From the NCBI RefSeq assembly GCF_000786205.1, contig NZ_JROH01000018.1, positions 1 through 64,000 on the forward strand: a stretch of DNA of 64,000 nt, given 5' to 3'. The notes beneath the pieces were generated by a model that was not told the origin of the DNA, did no database searches, and was given only the letters and a program-made list of their open reading frames with translations. This DNA comes from Sphingomonas sp. 37zxx (lineage in GTDB: Bacteria > Pseudomonadota > Alphaproteobacteria > Sphingomonadales > Sphingomonadaceae). Shown piece by piece: positions 44,467-52,624 of the stretch (within the stretch, counting starts at the first letter, position 1; each line of letters starts with the position of its first letter). A program made the translations under genes and the position numbers.

Positions 44467-44503
44467 AAACCCCGGTGACGGTTCCGCCGTCACCGGGGTT
44501 TTT
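44467..44503 (+). terminator. Rho-independent terminator of the flagellin gene
   Basis: Perfect 15-bp stem: 44467-44481 pairs with 44487-44501, loop of 5, starting with AAA and running into TTTTT at its 3' side. With flanking A and T runs it can terminate from both directions, so it may also stop fliA-strand transcripts. Confidence 0.93.
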
Positions 44504-44580
44504 CATGTTTTGGGATGTTCCCGGTCGGGCCAGGGGGGGGGGGACGCGAAAATCTAGCGTGTTAGGACGCCTTGCTTGTC

Positions 44581-44651
44581 GTCATTCCCGCGAAGGCGGG
44601 AACCCATATGCCAGTGCGGTGGTTCTGGATTCCCGCCTGCGCGGGAATGAC
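44581..44651. repeat. REP-like inverted doublet (family C)
   Basis: Left arm 44581-44602 begins GTCATTCCCGCGAAGGCGGG and right arm 44630-44651 ends with its reverse complement apart from the small internal loop; each arm contains a CCCGC...GCGGG hairpin. This unit (GTCATTCCCGCG...) is a very common bacterial REP type. It lies just past the fliA stop codon. Confidence 0.9.
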
Positions 44652-44686
44652 GAAAAAAGGGTGGTCCAGCGTAAAATCGTCGCGGT

Positions 44687-45412
44687 TCAGACCGCGTTCG
44701 CCAGCGCCTTCTTCAGCCGCGCATGGGCGCTGGCCTTGATCTGGCAGATGCGCGCCGCGCCGACGCCCATTACCTGGCCGATCTCTTCGAGGTTGAGTTC
44801 CTCGACATAATAAAGCTGCACCACCTGCGCCTCGCGCACCGGCAGCGCGGCGATCGCCGCCACCAGCGCCGCGCGCAGATCGCCTTCGGCCAGTTGCGCG
44901 AAAGCGTCGGGGCCATCGTCCATGAACCACGGCCCCTCGTCGGTATACACATCGTCGATCGAATCGAACCGAAGCGGTTCGGCGGCGGAATATTCGAGGC
45001 GAAGCTTTTCCACGCTCACGCCCAGCCGCTGCGCGATCAGCAGATCGTCGGGGCGGTGGCCAAGCTCGTGCGTTAGCGCGGCCAGCGCATCGGTATAGGC
45101 GCGGCGGCGCTTCATCGCCCCGCGCGTCAGCGTTGCCTGGCGGCGCAGTTCGTCGATCATGCTGCCGCGCAGGCGAGTGATGGCATATTGGCGGAAGGTG
45201 ACCGCGCCGCGATCCTCGAAGCTGTTCGCCGCCTCGACCAATGCGACCATGCCGACCTGGATCAGATCCTCGACCTCGACCAGCGCCGACATGCTGCCAT
45301 GAACATGCCAGGCAAGCCGCCGCACCAGCGGCAGATGTTCGCGCACCAGCGCCTCGACATCGCGCGCGGGGGTGGTGGGGGTATAGACCAATGGTTGCGC
45401 CATCAGCTTCAT
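44687..45412 (-). CDS. fliA: Flagellar sigma factor FliA (sigma-28)
   Basis: 241 residues with sigma-70-family regions: region 2 (VEVEDLIQVGMVALVEAANS; YAITRLRGSMIDELRR), region 3 (DALAALTHELGHRPDDLLIA) and region 4 (LPVREAQVVQLYYVEELNLEEIGQVMGVGAARICQIK). The ATG overlaps the flhA stop (ATGA), so it is expressed from the sigma-54 operon starting at the transglycosylase gene. Its expected targets here are flgM-flgN, fliD-fliS, flagellin and motAB. Confidence 0.95.
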   Translation of the reverse strand: MKLMAQPLVYTPTTPARDVEALVREHLPLVRRLAWHVHGSMSALVEVEDLIQVGMVALVEAANSFEDRGAVTFRQYAITRLRGSMIDELRRQATLTRGAMKRRRAYTDALAALTHELGHRPDDLLIAQRLGVSVEKLRLEYSAAEPLRFDSIDDVYTDEGPWFMDDGPDAFAQLAEGDLRAALVAAIAALPVREAQVVQLYYVEELNLEEIGQVMGVGAARICQIKASAHARLKKALANAV

Positions 45413-47493
45413 GCCGCCAGCGCCTCGGGGGCGCCGATCACCGCGACGACTTCGACCGATTTGTCCTCGGGCACTTCAAAGAAGCTCATTACCGGGGTGT
45501 CGGGCAGGCAGGTCTTCACCAGTTTGCGAACCGCGATCCGGATCGAGGGCTGGACCACCAATGCAAACGGCTTTGCCTCGTTCAGCAACGGTTGCGCCGC
45601 CTGTTGCAGTGCATCGACGATACGGCGGCCAAGATCGGGTTCGATCGTGTGGCGGCGCGACGGGTCCGAGCGGACCGCCTGGCCAAGCAATGCTTCCAAA
45701 TGACCCTCCAGCGTCATGACGCGCAGCGGTTCGCGCACGCCGCATAGTTTCTGGATGATGAGCGCGCCCAGCTCGGGGCGGATCGCCTCGATCAGCTCGT
45801 CGGCGTCGTGTGTGCGCTGCGCCGCGACCGCGATGGCGGCGGCGATTCGGCGGAATTCCTTGAGCGGGATGTTTTCCGCCAGCAGCCCGCGCAGGATCTG
45901 CGTCAGCGTGGTGAGCGGCAACGGCGCGGGGCACAGCGCGGCGACCAATGCGCCGGCCTTGTCCTTCAGCCCGTCGAGCAACGACTGCACTTCATCCGGC
46001 CCCAGCAGGTCGGTGGCGTTCTGCAACAGCAGATGGTTGAGGTGCGTCGCCATCACCGTGCCCGGATCGACCACCAGATAGCCGGCACCGGTGGCGGCAT
46101 CGGCGTCGCCCGGCGCGATCCAGGTGGCGTCGAGGCCGAAGGTGGGGTCTTTCGCCGCCTTGCCGGTCAGTCGGCCAAAGCCCTGGCCGGTGTTGAGCGC
46201 CAGCATCTCGTCGGGCGACACGCTGTCTTCGCCGACGATCACGCCGCCGATGACGATGCGATAGGTGAAGGGCGCAAGGTTGATGTCGTCGCGCACGCGC
46301 ACTTGCGGCACGACGAAGCCCAGATCCTTGGAAAGCTGGCGGCGCACCCCGGTGATCCGGCTCATCAACGGCGCGCCCTTGCGCTCGTCGACCAGCGGCA
46401 CCAGCCCATAGCCGATGTCGAGCATCACCTGCATATTCTCGGTCACTTCGTCCCAGCCGATGCGCGACAGGTCGGCGGGCGGCGGCAGCGGTTCGGCTGG
46501 CGGCGGGCGGTTGGCGATCGCGCGCAGGCGATACGCGCCATAGCCCGCAGCGCCGGCGGCAGCGAGGATCAGCAGCGTCGGCATGCCGGGCAGGAAGGCG
46601 AGCAGCCCCAGGATGCCCGCCACCGGGGTCCAGGTGCGGTGTGACGCGAACTGCGCGCCGATCTGGCCCGACAGATCCTGGCTCGATTTAACGCGGGTGA
46701 CGATCGCGGCGGCGGCGATCGACAGCATCAGTGCTGGCACCTGCGCCACCAGCGCGTCGCCGATCGCCAGCAGGATATAGGTCTGCGCCGCTTCGCCCAC
46801 CGCCATATTATGGCTGACCATGCCCAGGATCAGCCCGCCGACGATGTTGATCGCCAGGATCAACAGCCCCGCGACCGCATCGCCCTTCACGAATTTCGAC
46901 GAACCATCCATCGCGCCATAGAAATCGGCCTCGGTCGACACTTCGATCCGGCGCGCACGGGCTTCGTCGGGGGTGATCAGCCCGGCGTTCAGATCGGCGT
47001 CGATCGCCATCTGCTTGCCGGGCAGGGCATCTAGGGTGAAGCGCGCCGATACCTCGGAGACGCGGCCAGCGCCCTTGGTCACGACGATCATGTTGATGAT
47101 CAGCAGGATCGAAAACACCAACAGCCCGACGACATAATCGCCGCCGATCAGGAAGCTGCCGAACGCCTCGATCACATGGCCAGCCGCTGCCTCGCCCTCA
47201 TGCCCGTGCACCAGCACCACGCGGGTCGAGGCGACGTTGAGGCCGAGGCGGAACAGCGTGGCGAACAGCAGCACCGTGGGGAAGGCCGAGAAATCGAGCG
47301 GCTTTTGCGCGTTGAGCGCGACCATCAGCACCGCAAGGCTGATCATGATGTTGAGGATGAAGAACACATCGAGCAGGAAGGCCGGGATCGGCACCACCAT
47401 CAGCACGACGAGCAGCAGGATCGCGCCGGGCAGCGCGGTCGATCGGGTGAGCGAGCCGAGATTGGCCGCCGAGAACATGCTTGCGTTCATCAT
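45409..47493 (-). CDS. flhA: Flagellar export gate protein FlhA
   Basis: 694 residues: eight N-terminal helices with the FHIPEP-family signature region (GDYVVGLLVFSILLIINMIVVTKGAGRVSEVSARFTLDALPGKQM) and a large cytoplasmic domain that docks chaperone-substrate complexes. It overlaps the lytic transglycosylase (stop/start ATGA) and fliA. Confidence 0.96.
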   Translation of the reverse strand: MMNASMFSAANLGSLTRSTALPGAILLLVVLMVVPIPAFLLDVFFILNIMISLAVLMVALNAQKPLDFSAFPTVLLFATLFRLGLNVASTRVVLVHGHEGEAAAGHVIEAFGSFLIGGDYVVGLLVFSILLIINMIVVTKGAGRVSEVSARFTLDALPGKQMAIDADLNAGLITPDEARARRIEVSTEADFYGAMDGSSKFVKGDAVAGLLILAINIVGGLILGMVSHNMAVGEAAQTYILLAIGDALVAQVPALMLSIAAAAIVTRVKSSQDLSGQIGAQFASHRTWTPVAGILGLLAFLPGMPTLLILAAAGAAGYGAYRLRAIANRPPPAEPLPPPADLSRIGWDEVTENMQVMLDIGYGLVPLVDERKGAPLMSRITGVRRQLSKDLGFVVPQVRVRDDINLAPFTYRIVIGGVIVGEDSVSPDEMLALNTGQGFGRLTGKAAKDPTFGLDATWIAPGDADAATGAGYLVVDPGTVMATHLNHLLLQNATDLLGPDEVQSLLDGLKDKAGALVAALCPAPLPLTTLTQILRGLLAENIPLKEFRRIAAAIAVAAQRTHDADELIEAIRPELGALIIQKLCGVREPLRVMTLEGHLEALLGQAVRSDPSRRHTIEPDLGRRIVDALQQAAQPLLNEAKPFALVVQPSIRIAVRKLVKTCLPDTPVMSFFEVPEDKSVEVVAVIGAPEALAA

Positions 47494-48383
47494 GCCCCCA
47501 GATTCGCGAGCATCAGATAGGCGAGCCGCGCGGTTTCGGGGGTGGGTCGCAGCGTTGCCGCGCGGGCCGGATCGGCGCGGTCGGCGGCGCGCACGACGTT
47601 AAGATTGGCCATCGTCGTCTGCAGCCAGCGATCGTCGCCGCCACTTGCCTCATTGCCCAGGATCACGTCGATGCCGGCAAAGGGGGCGGGAAAGGCGGGC
47701 GCTTGTGCATCCGCGAAGAAATTGCCCGATGCGGTGCCGGTCGCGCCCGCCACCTGCGCGCCGCGATCGAGCTTGCCCGCGAACCGCTGATAAATGTCGC
47801 CGAGCGAGCGTTGGCTGCCATCGGGCGCATAGAAGATCGAGCGGTTCGCGCGCGCCGCCGCCGGGAACATGGCCGCCGCGCCGCGATCGGGCACTGCCTC
47901 CATTGCGGCGAGGAACTTCTTGGCGCCGCCCAGCCCCAGGAAATGCGCCATGTACAGGTCGGTGCCATTGGCTTCGCGGCCAAGGCTGCCCTCGATCGCC
48001 GCCTTGTTATCCGATGCGTGTTCGGCGGCCATCAGCGATGCGGCGTTGGCGTCGGTTCGCAGCGACAGGATGGCACTTCGAGTCGCGGTGTCGCTGACGA
48101 CATAGCGGCCGCCGGCGGTCTGCTCGATGCTGTTTGCCGCCCAGCCCATGCCGTGTTCGGCACCGTGGCGCTTGACCACGCCCAGCCAGCTTTGTTCGAT
48201 GAACTGATACAGGCCGGTCGCGCTGGAGGTGCGGGCGCGGGCGTTGGTCCGCATGCCGCTTTCGACCTGCGCCTGACCCAGCAGATAGTTGAAATCAACG
48301 CCGGTCTTGGCACTCGCCTTGGCGATCGCGCCATGCGTGCCGGTTGCTGCGGTGACGGTAGGAACGGCAGGTGGTGCGCGCAT
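47490..48383 (-). CDS. Lytic transglycosylase, probable flagellar muramidase
   Basis: 297 residues with an SLT domain near the N-terminus: FNYLLGQAQVESGMRTNARA holds the catalytic Glu (about residue 41), then SSATGLYQFIEQSWLGVV and the end of the domain near residue 180. No signal peptide is visible from this start (MRAPPAVPTVTAATG), so export may follow a flagellar or other route. FlgJ in this window lacks a muramidase domain, so this protein probably opens the cell wall for the rod. It heads the operon with flhA and fliA behind a sigma-54 promoter. Confidence 0.88.
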   Translation of the reverse strand: MRAPPAVPTVTAATGTHGAIAKASAKTGVDFNYLLGQAQVESGMRTNARARTSSATGLYQFIEQSWLGVVKRHGAEHGMGWAANSIEQTAGGRYVVSDTATRSAILSLRTDANAASLMAAEHASDNKAAIEGSLGREANGTDLYMAHFLGLGGAKKFLAAMEAVPDRGAAAMFPAAARANRSIFYAPDGSQRSLGDIYQRFAGKLDRGAQVAGATGTASGNFFADAQAPAFPAPFAGIDVILGNEASGGDDRWLQTTMANLNVVRAADRADPARAATLRPTPETARLAYLMLANLGA

Positions 48384-48396
48384 TGGTCTGGTGATG

Positions 48397-48414
48397 CCCC
48401 CGGTTTACGGGGGT
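48397..48414 (-). other. Short GC stem-loop in the transglycosylase leader
   Basis: CCCCCG...CGGGGG hairpin (about 48397-48413, loop GTTTA on the plus strand). It falls almost exactly at the predicted sigma-54 transcript start (about 48408) and about 14 bases before the ATG. It could affect initiation or translation, or be incidental. Confidence 0.45.
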
Positions 48415-48418
48415 GATC

Positions 48419-48434
48419 AGCAAAGAGCGTGCCA
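48419..48434 (-). promoter_or_regulatory. Sigma-54 promoter for the transglycosylase-flhA-fliA operon
   Basis: Minus strand TGGCACGCTCTTTGCT is a full match to TGGCACG-N4-TTGCW with GG and GC 10 bases apart. It lies 36 bases upstream of the transglycosylase ATG. This places fliA under sigma-54 and its activator. Confidence 0.88.
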
Positions 48435-48487
48435 GAAGGTGAAGCAAGGGTGCGTGTTAGCCCAAGCCGCGCCGGTTTCCGCGCGCT

Positions 48488-48802
48488 TTAGCCATAGGCA
48501 AGCGTCGGCGCTGCGCGATAGGGCGCGGTGCCATTGCCGGCAAGAACCTGCAATTGCCGGCGGACATTTGCCGCCATCAGATTGACATAGATTCGCGCGG
48601 CTTCGTTCAGCCGATGCGCTTCTTCGGCCAGTGCGCGAAGCTCGGGCGTCATCGCCTCGTCCTGGCGGCACGCCACCGCTTCGATCGCGGCGAGCTTCTC
48701 GGCGGTTGCGCGTTCGAGGCCGGCGGTGTCGTTCGCCTTGAGCGCGGTGATTTCGGCGTGCAGGCATTCGATCACCTGCACCAATGCGTCATGCCGGGTC
48801 AT
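48488..48802 (-). CDS. flgN: Flagellar export chaperone FlgN-like protein
   Basis: 104 residues of helix, with the FlgN build: an N-terminal helix (VQVIECLHAEITALKANDTA) and the motif LNEAARIYVNLMAANVRRQL followed by a polar tail. FlgN escorts FlgK and FlgL to export. It overlaps flgM by 14 bases. FlgN proteins are poorly conserved; position after flgM supports the call. Confidence 0.8.
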   Translation of the reverse strand: MTRHDALVQVIECLHAEITALKANDTAGLERATAEKLAAIEAVACRQDEAMTPELRALAEEAHRLNEAARIYVNLMAANVRRQLQVLAGNGTAPYRAAPTLAYG

Positions 48803-49091
48803 TGGGCTTCCAGTTCAGCTTCAGGGCCAGCATGCGGTCGGCGATCGTGGCAGGTGAAATCGGGAAGGTGCCGTCCTTCACCGCGCGGCGGATGCGGGCG
48901 ATCCGTTCGGCGTCGATCGGCGGCTTGCTCGCAAGGTCGCTGATCGTTGCCGACAGCGATCCCGCCTGGGCGTCCGCCGGTTTGGGGTCGGGGCCGGTCT
49001 GTACATCGTTGGCGCGCGCCGCCGCGCCGACCGCAGCGATGCGCTGCACGTCGTTCGTTGCGATTGGCTTTGGGCCGATTGAGTCCACCAT
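48789..49091 (-). CDS. flgM: Anti-sigma-28 factor FlgM
   Basis: 100 residues. N-terminal VDSIGPKPI and the C-terminal sigma-binding helices (PPIDAERIARIRRAVKDGTF followed by PISPATIADRMLAL) are FlgM hallmarks. It holds FliA inactive until the hook is finished, then is exported. It is preceded by a good sigma-28 promoter, so FliA would raise its own inhibitor. Confidence 0.9.
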   Translation of the reverse strand: MVDSIGPKPIATNDVQRIAAVGAAARANDVQTGPDPKPADAQAGSLSATISDLASKPPIDAERIARIRRAVKDGTFPISPATIADRMLALKLNWKPNDPA

Positions 49092-49124
49092 GTCCGCACA
49101 TCCTGATTGCAGCCGACATGGGAA

Positions 49125-49151
49125 GTAACGACGCCTTCGCGAAAAGCTTTA
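49125..49151 (-). promoter_or_regulatory. Sigma-28 (FliA)-type promoter for flgM-flgN
   Basis: Minus strand TAAAGCTT (49144-49151), an 11-base spacer, GTCGTTAC (49125-49132). The -35 matches TAAAGTTT at 7 of 8, the -10 GCCGATAA at 5 of 8, with exact spacing. It starts 34 bases upstream of the flgM ATG, just after the flgA stop. Confidence 0.75.
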
Positions 49152-49158
49152 GAAAAAA

Positions 49159-49695
49159 TTATTCCGCCCAGCCGGGGAGCGTCACTCGGCCCGCCTCGAC
49201 CGCTACCGCCTGGATCGGCGGCTTTTTGGGATCGACCTTCACCATCAGCCGGCTGCCCGCCGAAGCATCGCCCATCGCGATGCCGTCGCGGGTGATCGAA
49301 AAACCGGGGGAGCCGGCCTCGACCATCACCGGATCGCCGCGTTTGACGATGATCTCGGGCTTGGGCGCGGGGGCGACCGCGGCGCGCGCGGTGGCGGCGA
49401 TCGGGGCGACGGCCTTTGGCTCGGCGAGCACGGGCACGAAGATGCGCCAGACGGGGGCCATGCAGCGGATGACGACGGCGTCGCGCGCGGGGCTTCGCCA
49501 TTCGAATTGCGGCAAGGCACAGGGCGCAAGCTTCAGCCGCTGGTCGATCGCCGCCACCGCGCCGCCTTTGCTGCCGGTCGCGGTGCCGGTGAATTGTTCG
49601 ACCGCCTTGTCGAGCAGCGCGGTGCTTTGGAAGCTGCGCTGCTGCGCTGTGGCTGGTGCTGCGATCAGCAGCGCGGGGATAAGCAGGCGGATCAT
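49159..49695 (-). CDS. flgA: Flagellar P-ring assembly chaperone FlgA
   Basis: 178 residues: signal peptide (MIRLLIPALLIAAPATAQ) and the C-terminal SAF-like domain (VKRGDPVMVEAGSPGFSITRDGIAMGDAS) ending with GRVTLPGW-type sequence. It helps FlgI form the P-ring in the periplasm. It overlaps the MotB-like gene (ATGA) and is last in the motA2-motB2-flgA operon. Confidence 0.92.
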   Translation of the reverse strand: MIRLLIPALLIAAPATAQQRSFQSTALLDKAVEQFTGTATGSKGGAVAAIDQRLKLAPCALPQFEWRSPARDAVVIRCMAPVWRIFVPVLAEPKAVAPIAATARAAVAPAPKPEIIVKRGDPVMVEAGSPGFSITRDGIAMGDASAGSRLMVKVDPKKPPIQAVAVEAGRVTLPGWAE

Positions 49696-50279
49696 TGCTG
49701 GCTCCGGTTCGAAGGGGCGGCAAGCATGGGTTGCCGGGCGGCATTATTTTGCCGGTCGGCGTCTGCGTTGCCGGCAAAGCCGACCGCCAGCGTTACCTGG
49801 CGACCGCTGGCGGCAGGATCGGTCGAGATCATGATACGGTCGCGGCCGACGACACCGGCGCGCACCAATGCCGCCGCCACCGCGCGCGCGCGATCGCTGG
49901 CCAGCAAGGCGGCATTGTCGGCCAAGGGATCACGATCGGCGCGCGATCCATCGACATGGCCGGTCACCAGCAGGCGGGTACGCGGATCGCGCGCGGCGCT
50001 GGCGGCCCAGCGAAGCGCGGGGGCGATCGTGGCGGGCAGCGCGGCCTGCCCGACGGCAAATCCGCGCACGACCGCGCGGTCGAGCGCAATCGGTGCCGGC
50101 ATTGCATCGGGCGCGTCAAACCCCGCACGGATCGCGGTGGCCAGTGCCTGGCGATCGATCATGTCGGTTTGTAGCAGGACGAAAAACCCGACCAGCAACA
50201 GCGACAGATCCGCCAGGGTAATCAGCCACAGCGGGCGATCCGCCGTCATCGCATCGAACCGGGCGGTGCCGCTACTCAC
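49692..50279 (-). CDS. Short MotB-like protein (second stator, B subunit)
   Basis: 195 residues from a GTG that overlaps the MotA-like stop. One membrane helix, ITLADLSLLLVGFFVLLQTD (about 19-38), has the Asp in the place of the ion-binding Asp of MotB/PomB. A shortened OmpA-like peptidoglycan domain follows (LLVTGHVDGSRADRDPLADN; ASDRARAVAAALVRAGV), without the usual closing NRRVE motif. Canonical MotB proteins are about 250-320 residues; a full one is encoded at 60926-61879. Probable alternative or specialised stator partner of the gene upstream. Confidence 0.8.
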   Translation of the reverse strand: MSSGTARFDAMTADRPLWLITLADLSLLLVGFFVLLQTDMIDRQALATAIRAGFDAPDAMPAPIALDRAVVRGFAVGQAALPATIAPALRWAASAARDPRTRLLVTGHVDGSRADRDPLADNAALLASDRARAVAAALVRAGVVGRDRIMISTDPAASGRQVTLAVGFAGNADADRQNNAARQPMLAAPSNRSQQ

Positions 50280-50926
50280 GCGGCTATTTCCCGATGGCGG
50301 GGCATTTCGCGGGTCGCCAGCGCCACCAGCGGCGCTTCGAGGCGCGCGCGCTGAAAGGCCTCGGCGCGTGCGAGCCGGCGCAGCCGTCCGGCAATCGGCG
50401 CGGCGACCAGATTGGCGATCAGCGCGCCATAAAGCGTCGCCAGCAGCGCCACCGCCATCGCCTGGCCGATCGTTGCCGGATCCTGCATCGCGCTGAACAT
50501 CTGCACCAGCCCGATCAGCGTGCCGACCAGGCCACAGGCGGGCGCGGCTTCGGCGATGCTCGCCCAGACTTGCGCTGCGGTCAGGTGTCGTTCGATCCGC
50601 GCTTCGCGGGCGTAGACGATCGCGGCGGCGACGTCATCGGGGCCGGCACCATCGACGATGCGGGCGATCGCCATCGCGACATCGGGATCGTCGATCACCG
50701 AACGATCGAGCGCCATCACCCCGTGTTTGCGCGCGATCCGGCCAAGCGCGGCGACCTGCGCCAGCTCTGGCGCGGCGTCATGTTCGGCGCGCGGCAATGC
50801 CCGCAGCGCGGCGACCGCGCGCGCCAGATTGGCGAGCGAAAAGCGCAGGATGCAGGCGGCCAGCGTCCCGCCGACGACGATGCCGGCGGCGAGCGGGTCG
50901 AGGAAGGGGGTGAGGGCGTCGGTCAT
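50276..50926 (-). CDS. Short MotA/PomA-like protein (second stator, A subunit)
   Basis: 216 residues from ATG 50926; the longer open frame upstream is not protein-like. Helices lie near 11-31, 130-150 and 165-190. APACGLVGTLIGLVQMFSAM and AMAVALLATLYGALIANLVA followed by APIAGRL match the third and fourth helices of PomA/MotA closely, nearer in style to the PomA class than to the 287-residue MotA at 60062. The first two helices of the usual four are compressed. Preceded by a sigma-54 promoter and coupled to the MotB-like gene. Confidence 0.82.
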   Translation of the reverse strand: MTDALTPFLDPLAAGIVVGGTLAACILRFSLANLARAVAALRALPRAEHDAAPELAQVAALGRIARKHGVMALDRSVIDDPDVAMAIARIVDGAGPDDVAAAIVYAREARIERHLTAAQVWASIAEAAPACGLVGTLIGLVQMFSAMQDPATIGQAMAVALLATLYGALIANLVAAPIAGRLRRLARAEAFQRARLEAPLVALATREMPRHREIAA

Positions 50927-50937
50927 GCGCCGGGTAC

Positions 50938-50953
50938 AGCAAGGACCGTGCCG
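50938..50953 (-). promoter_or_regulatory. Sigma-54 promoter for the motA2-motB2-flgA operon
   Basis: Minus strand CGGCACGGTCCTTGCT: all but the first base of TGGCACG-N4-TTGCW, GG and GC 10 bases apart. It ends 12 bases upstream of the MotA-like ATG, so the leader would be very short. Confidence 0.78.
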
Positions 50954-51087
50954 AAATCGGCGTTTGCCGGTGCGGGCAGCGTGTTGCCGGGGGCGGCAAG
51001 GCTTTGCCGGTTGCTGGAGCACCCTTCGCGCTGCGCTTTGCCCGCCTTGGCCTCGACCGGCTCGGCACGGGGGGTTGATGCAAAAAC

Positions 51088-51103
51088 TGGCACGCCCCTT
51101 GCT
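51088..51103 (+). promoter_or_regulatory. Sigma-54 promoter for the flgB operon
   Basis: TGGCACGCCCCTTGCT is a full match to the -24/-12 consensus with correct spacing, 38 bases before the flgB ATG. Divergent from the motA2 promoter within a 215-base gap. GGAACCGGCAG before ATG 51142 supplies a modest ribosome-binding site. Confidence 0.88.
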
Positions 51104-51141
51104 GCTATCCGTCCGCATGACCTGGGACAAGGAACCGGCAG

Positions 51142-51495
51142 ATGGCGAATGAAGGGCTCTTCGGCGTACACGGACGGGCATTGTCGGTGCGGTCGCAGCG
51201 CATGGGCATTCTGGCGTCGAACATCGCCAACGCCTCGACCCCCGGGTTCAAGGCCAAGGACATTGATTTCCAGGCGGCACTGAAAGGCATTGCGATGCCC
51301 GGCGGATCGACCGAGCGGGCGATCGGCGCGGCGACCAAATATCGCGTGCCCAGTCAGCCTTCGATGGATGGCAACACCGTCGAGCTTTCGACCGAGCAGA
51401 CCGCCTTTGCCGAAAACGCCGTCGCCTATCAGACGACGCTGGCGTTCCTGAACGGGCGCATCTCCACCATCACCCGCGCGCTGAAGGGCGAATGA
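51142..51495 (+). CDS. flgB: Flagellar proximal rod protein FlgB
   Basis: 117 residues with the rod-family N-terminus (SQRMGILASNIANASTPGFKAKDIDF) and C-terminal helix. First gene of the flg operon, behind the sigma-54 promoter; it overlaps flgC (ATGA). Confidence 0.94.
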   Translation: MANEGLFGVHGRALSVRSQRMGILASNIANASTPGFKAKDIDFQAALKGIAMPGGSTERAIGAATKYRVPSQPSMDGNTVELSTEQTAFAENAVAYQTTLAFLNGRISTITRALKGE

Positions 51496-51911
51496 GCATG
51501 ACCGGTTCCAATCCGATGAACATCTTTCAAGTCAGCGGGCGCGCGATGTCGGCGCAGTTGGTGCGGATGAACACCACCGCATCGAACCTTGCCAATGCCG
51601 GCGCGGTCGCGACCACGCCCGAGGCGGCGTATCGCACGATGAAGCCGGTGTTCCGCACCCATTTCGACACCGCGTCGAACCTGGCGACGGTCGATGTCGA
51701 AAGCGTCGTCACCGCCGGTGAGGAGCCGATCAAGCGCTATGATCCGGGCAATCCGCTCGCCGATGCGCAGGGCAATGTCTATGAAAGCGCGGTCCAGGAA
51801 ACGCGCGAGCTGGTCGACATGATGGAGGCGGCGCGCACGTACCAGAACAATGTCGAGGTGATGCAGACCGCCAAGTCGCTGATCACCGAAACACTGCGGC
51901 TGGGGCGCTGA
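51492..51911 (+). CDS. flgC: Flagellar proximal rod protein FlgC
   Basis: 139 residues with the FlgC pattern MNTTASNLANAGAVATTPEAAY near the N-terminus and the C-terminal MMEAARTYQNNVEVMQTAKSLI. The true start may be the ATG of MNIFQVSG eight codons in. It is followed 2 bases later by flgD. Confidence 0.94.
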   Translation: MSMTGSNPMNIFQVSGRAMSAQLVRMNTTASNLANAGAVATTPEAAYRTMKPVFRTHFDTASNLATVDVESVVTAGEEPIKRYDPGNPLADAQGNVYESAVQETRELVDMMEAARTYQNNVEVMQTAKSLITETLRLGR

Positions 51912-51913
51912 TC

Positions 51914-52600
51914 ATGGCCAGCAGCTTTGACGCAACGCTCGCCGGTCTGGGCATCAAGCGCAGCGGCGGCGCGACCGAGCCGAAACTGACCACGCGCGCC
52001 GAGCAGCAGACGCTCGACCAGAATGATTTCCTGACGCTGATGACCGCGCAGCTCAAGAATCAGGACCCGTTCGAGCCGGTCGATAACACCGCGATGGTCG
52101 CGCAGATGGCGCAATTCTCGTCGCTGGCGGGGATCACCGAAATGTCGTCGACGTTGCAGTCGATTGCCGACAAGCTGGGCGCATCGGGGATGACCGAGGC
52201 CGCCGCGCTGGTGGGCCGCACCGTGCTGGCCGAGGGGAATGTCGCCTATGCCCGCACCACCGGCGGATTGCAGGGCGGGATCGAGCTGGCAGGCGACACC
52301 AGCGAATTGTCGGTTTCGATCAAGGCCGCCGATGGCACCACGCTTCGCACGCTAGACCTGGGTGCGCAAAAAGCGGGCACGGTCACCTTCGACTGGGACG
52401 GCAAGACCGAAACCGGTGCTGCCGCCGGGGACGGGCCGTTCACCATCGTCCCCACCGCGCGCAACGGCGACACGATCGTGAGCACCAAAACGCTGGTCTG
52501 GGCACCGGTCAGCTCGGTCAGCCTGGTCGATGGCGAGCCGGTCCTCTCGCTGCCGGGCATCGGCCAGGTCAAATCCTCCGCCATCCGTTCGATCGGCTGA
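51914..52600 (+). CDS. flgD: Flagellar hook-cap protein FlgD
   Basis: 228 residues with the N-terminal FlgD motif (LDQNDFLTLMTAQLKNQDPF, then EPVDNTAMVAQMAQFSSLAGI) and the FlgD Ig-like/Tudor half (TLRTLDLGAQKAGTVTFDWDG). It caps the growing hook so FlgE can polymerise. Confidence 0.94.
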   Translation: MASSFDATLAGLGIKRSGGATEPKLTTRAEQQTLDQNDFLTLMTAQLKNQDPFEPVDNTAMVAQMAQFSSLAGITEMSSTLQSIADKLGASGMTEAAALVGRTVLAEGNVAYARTTGGLQGGIELAGDTSELSVSIKAADGTTLRTLDLGAQKAGTVTFDWDGKTETGAAAGDGPFTIVPTARNGDTIVSTKTLVWAPVSSVSLVDGEPVLSLPGIGQVKSSAIRSIG

Positions 52601-52624
52601 AATCCAAGCACAGGAGCAATTTCC

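Larger units (their letters stand above)
44377..44686. other. Convergent intergenic region between flagellin and fliA
   Basis: 310 bases without a gene. In order it holds a 13-bp stem-loop (arms 44394-44406 and 44420-44432, one mismatch), the strong terminator at 44467-44503, a run of 11 G (44533-44543) and a REP-like doublet (44581-44651). No ORF of substance or known RNA is seen. Confidence 0.8.

Noticed and set aside
44581..44651. REP doublet as terminator of fliA
   Set aside because: There is no T-run in the fliA direction immediately after either arm, and the sequence is a known REP type, so it is reported as a repeat.
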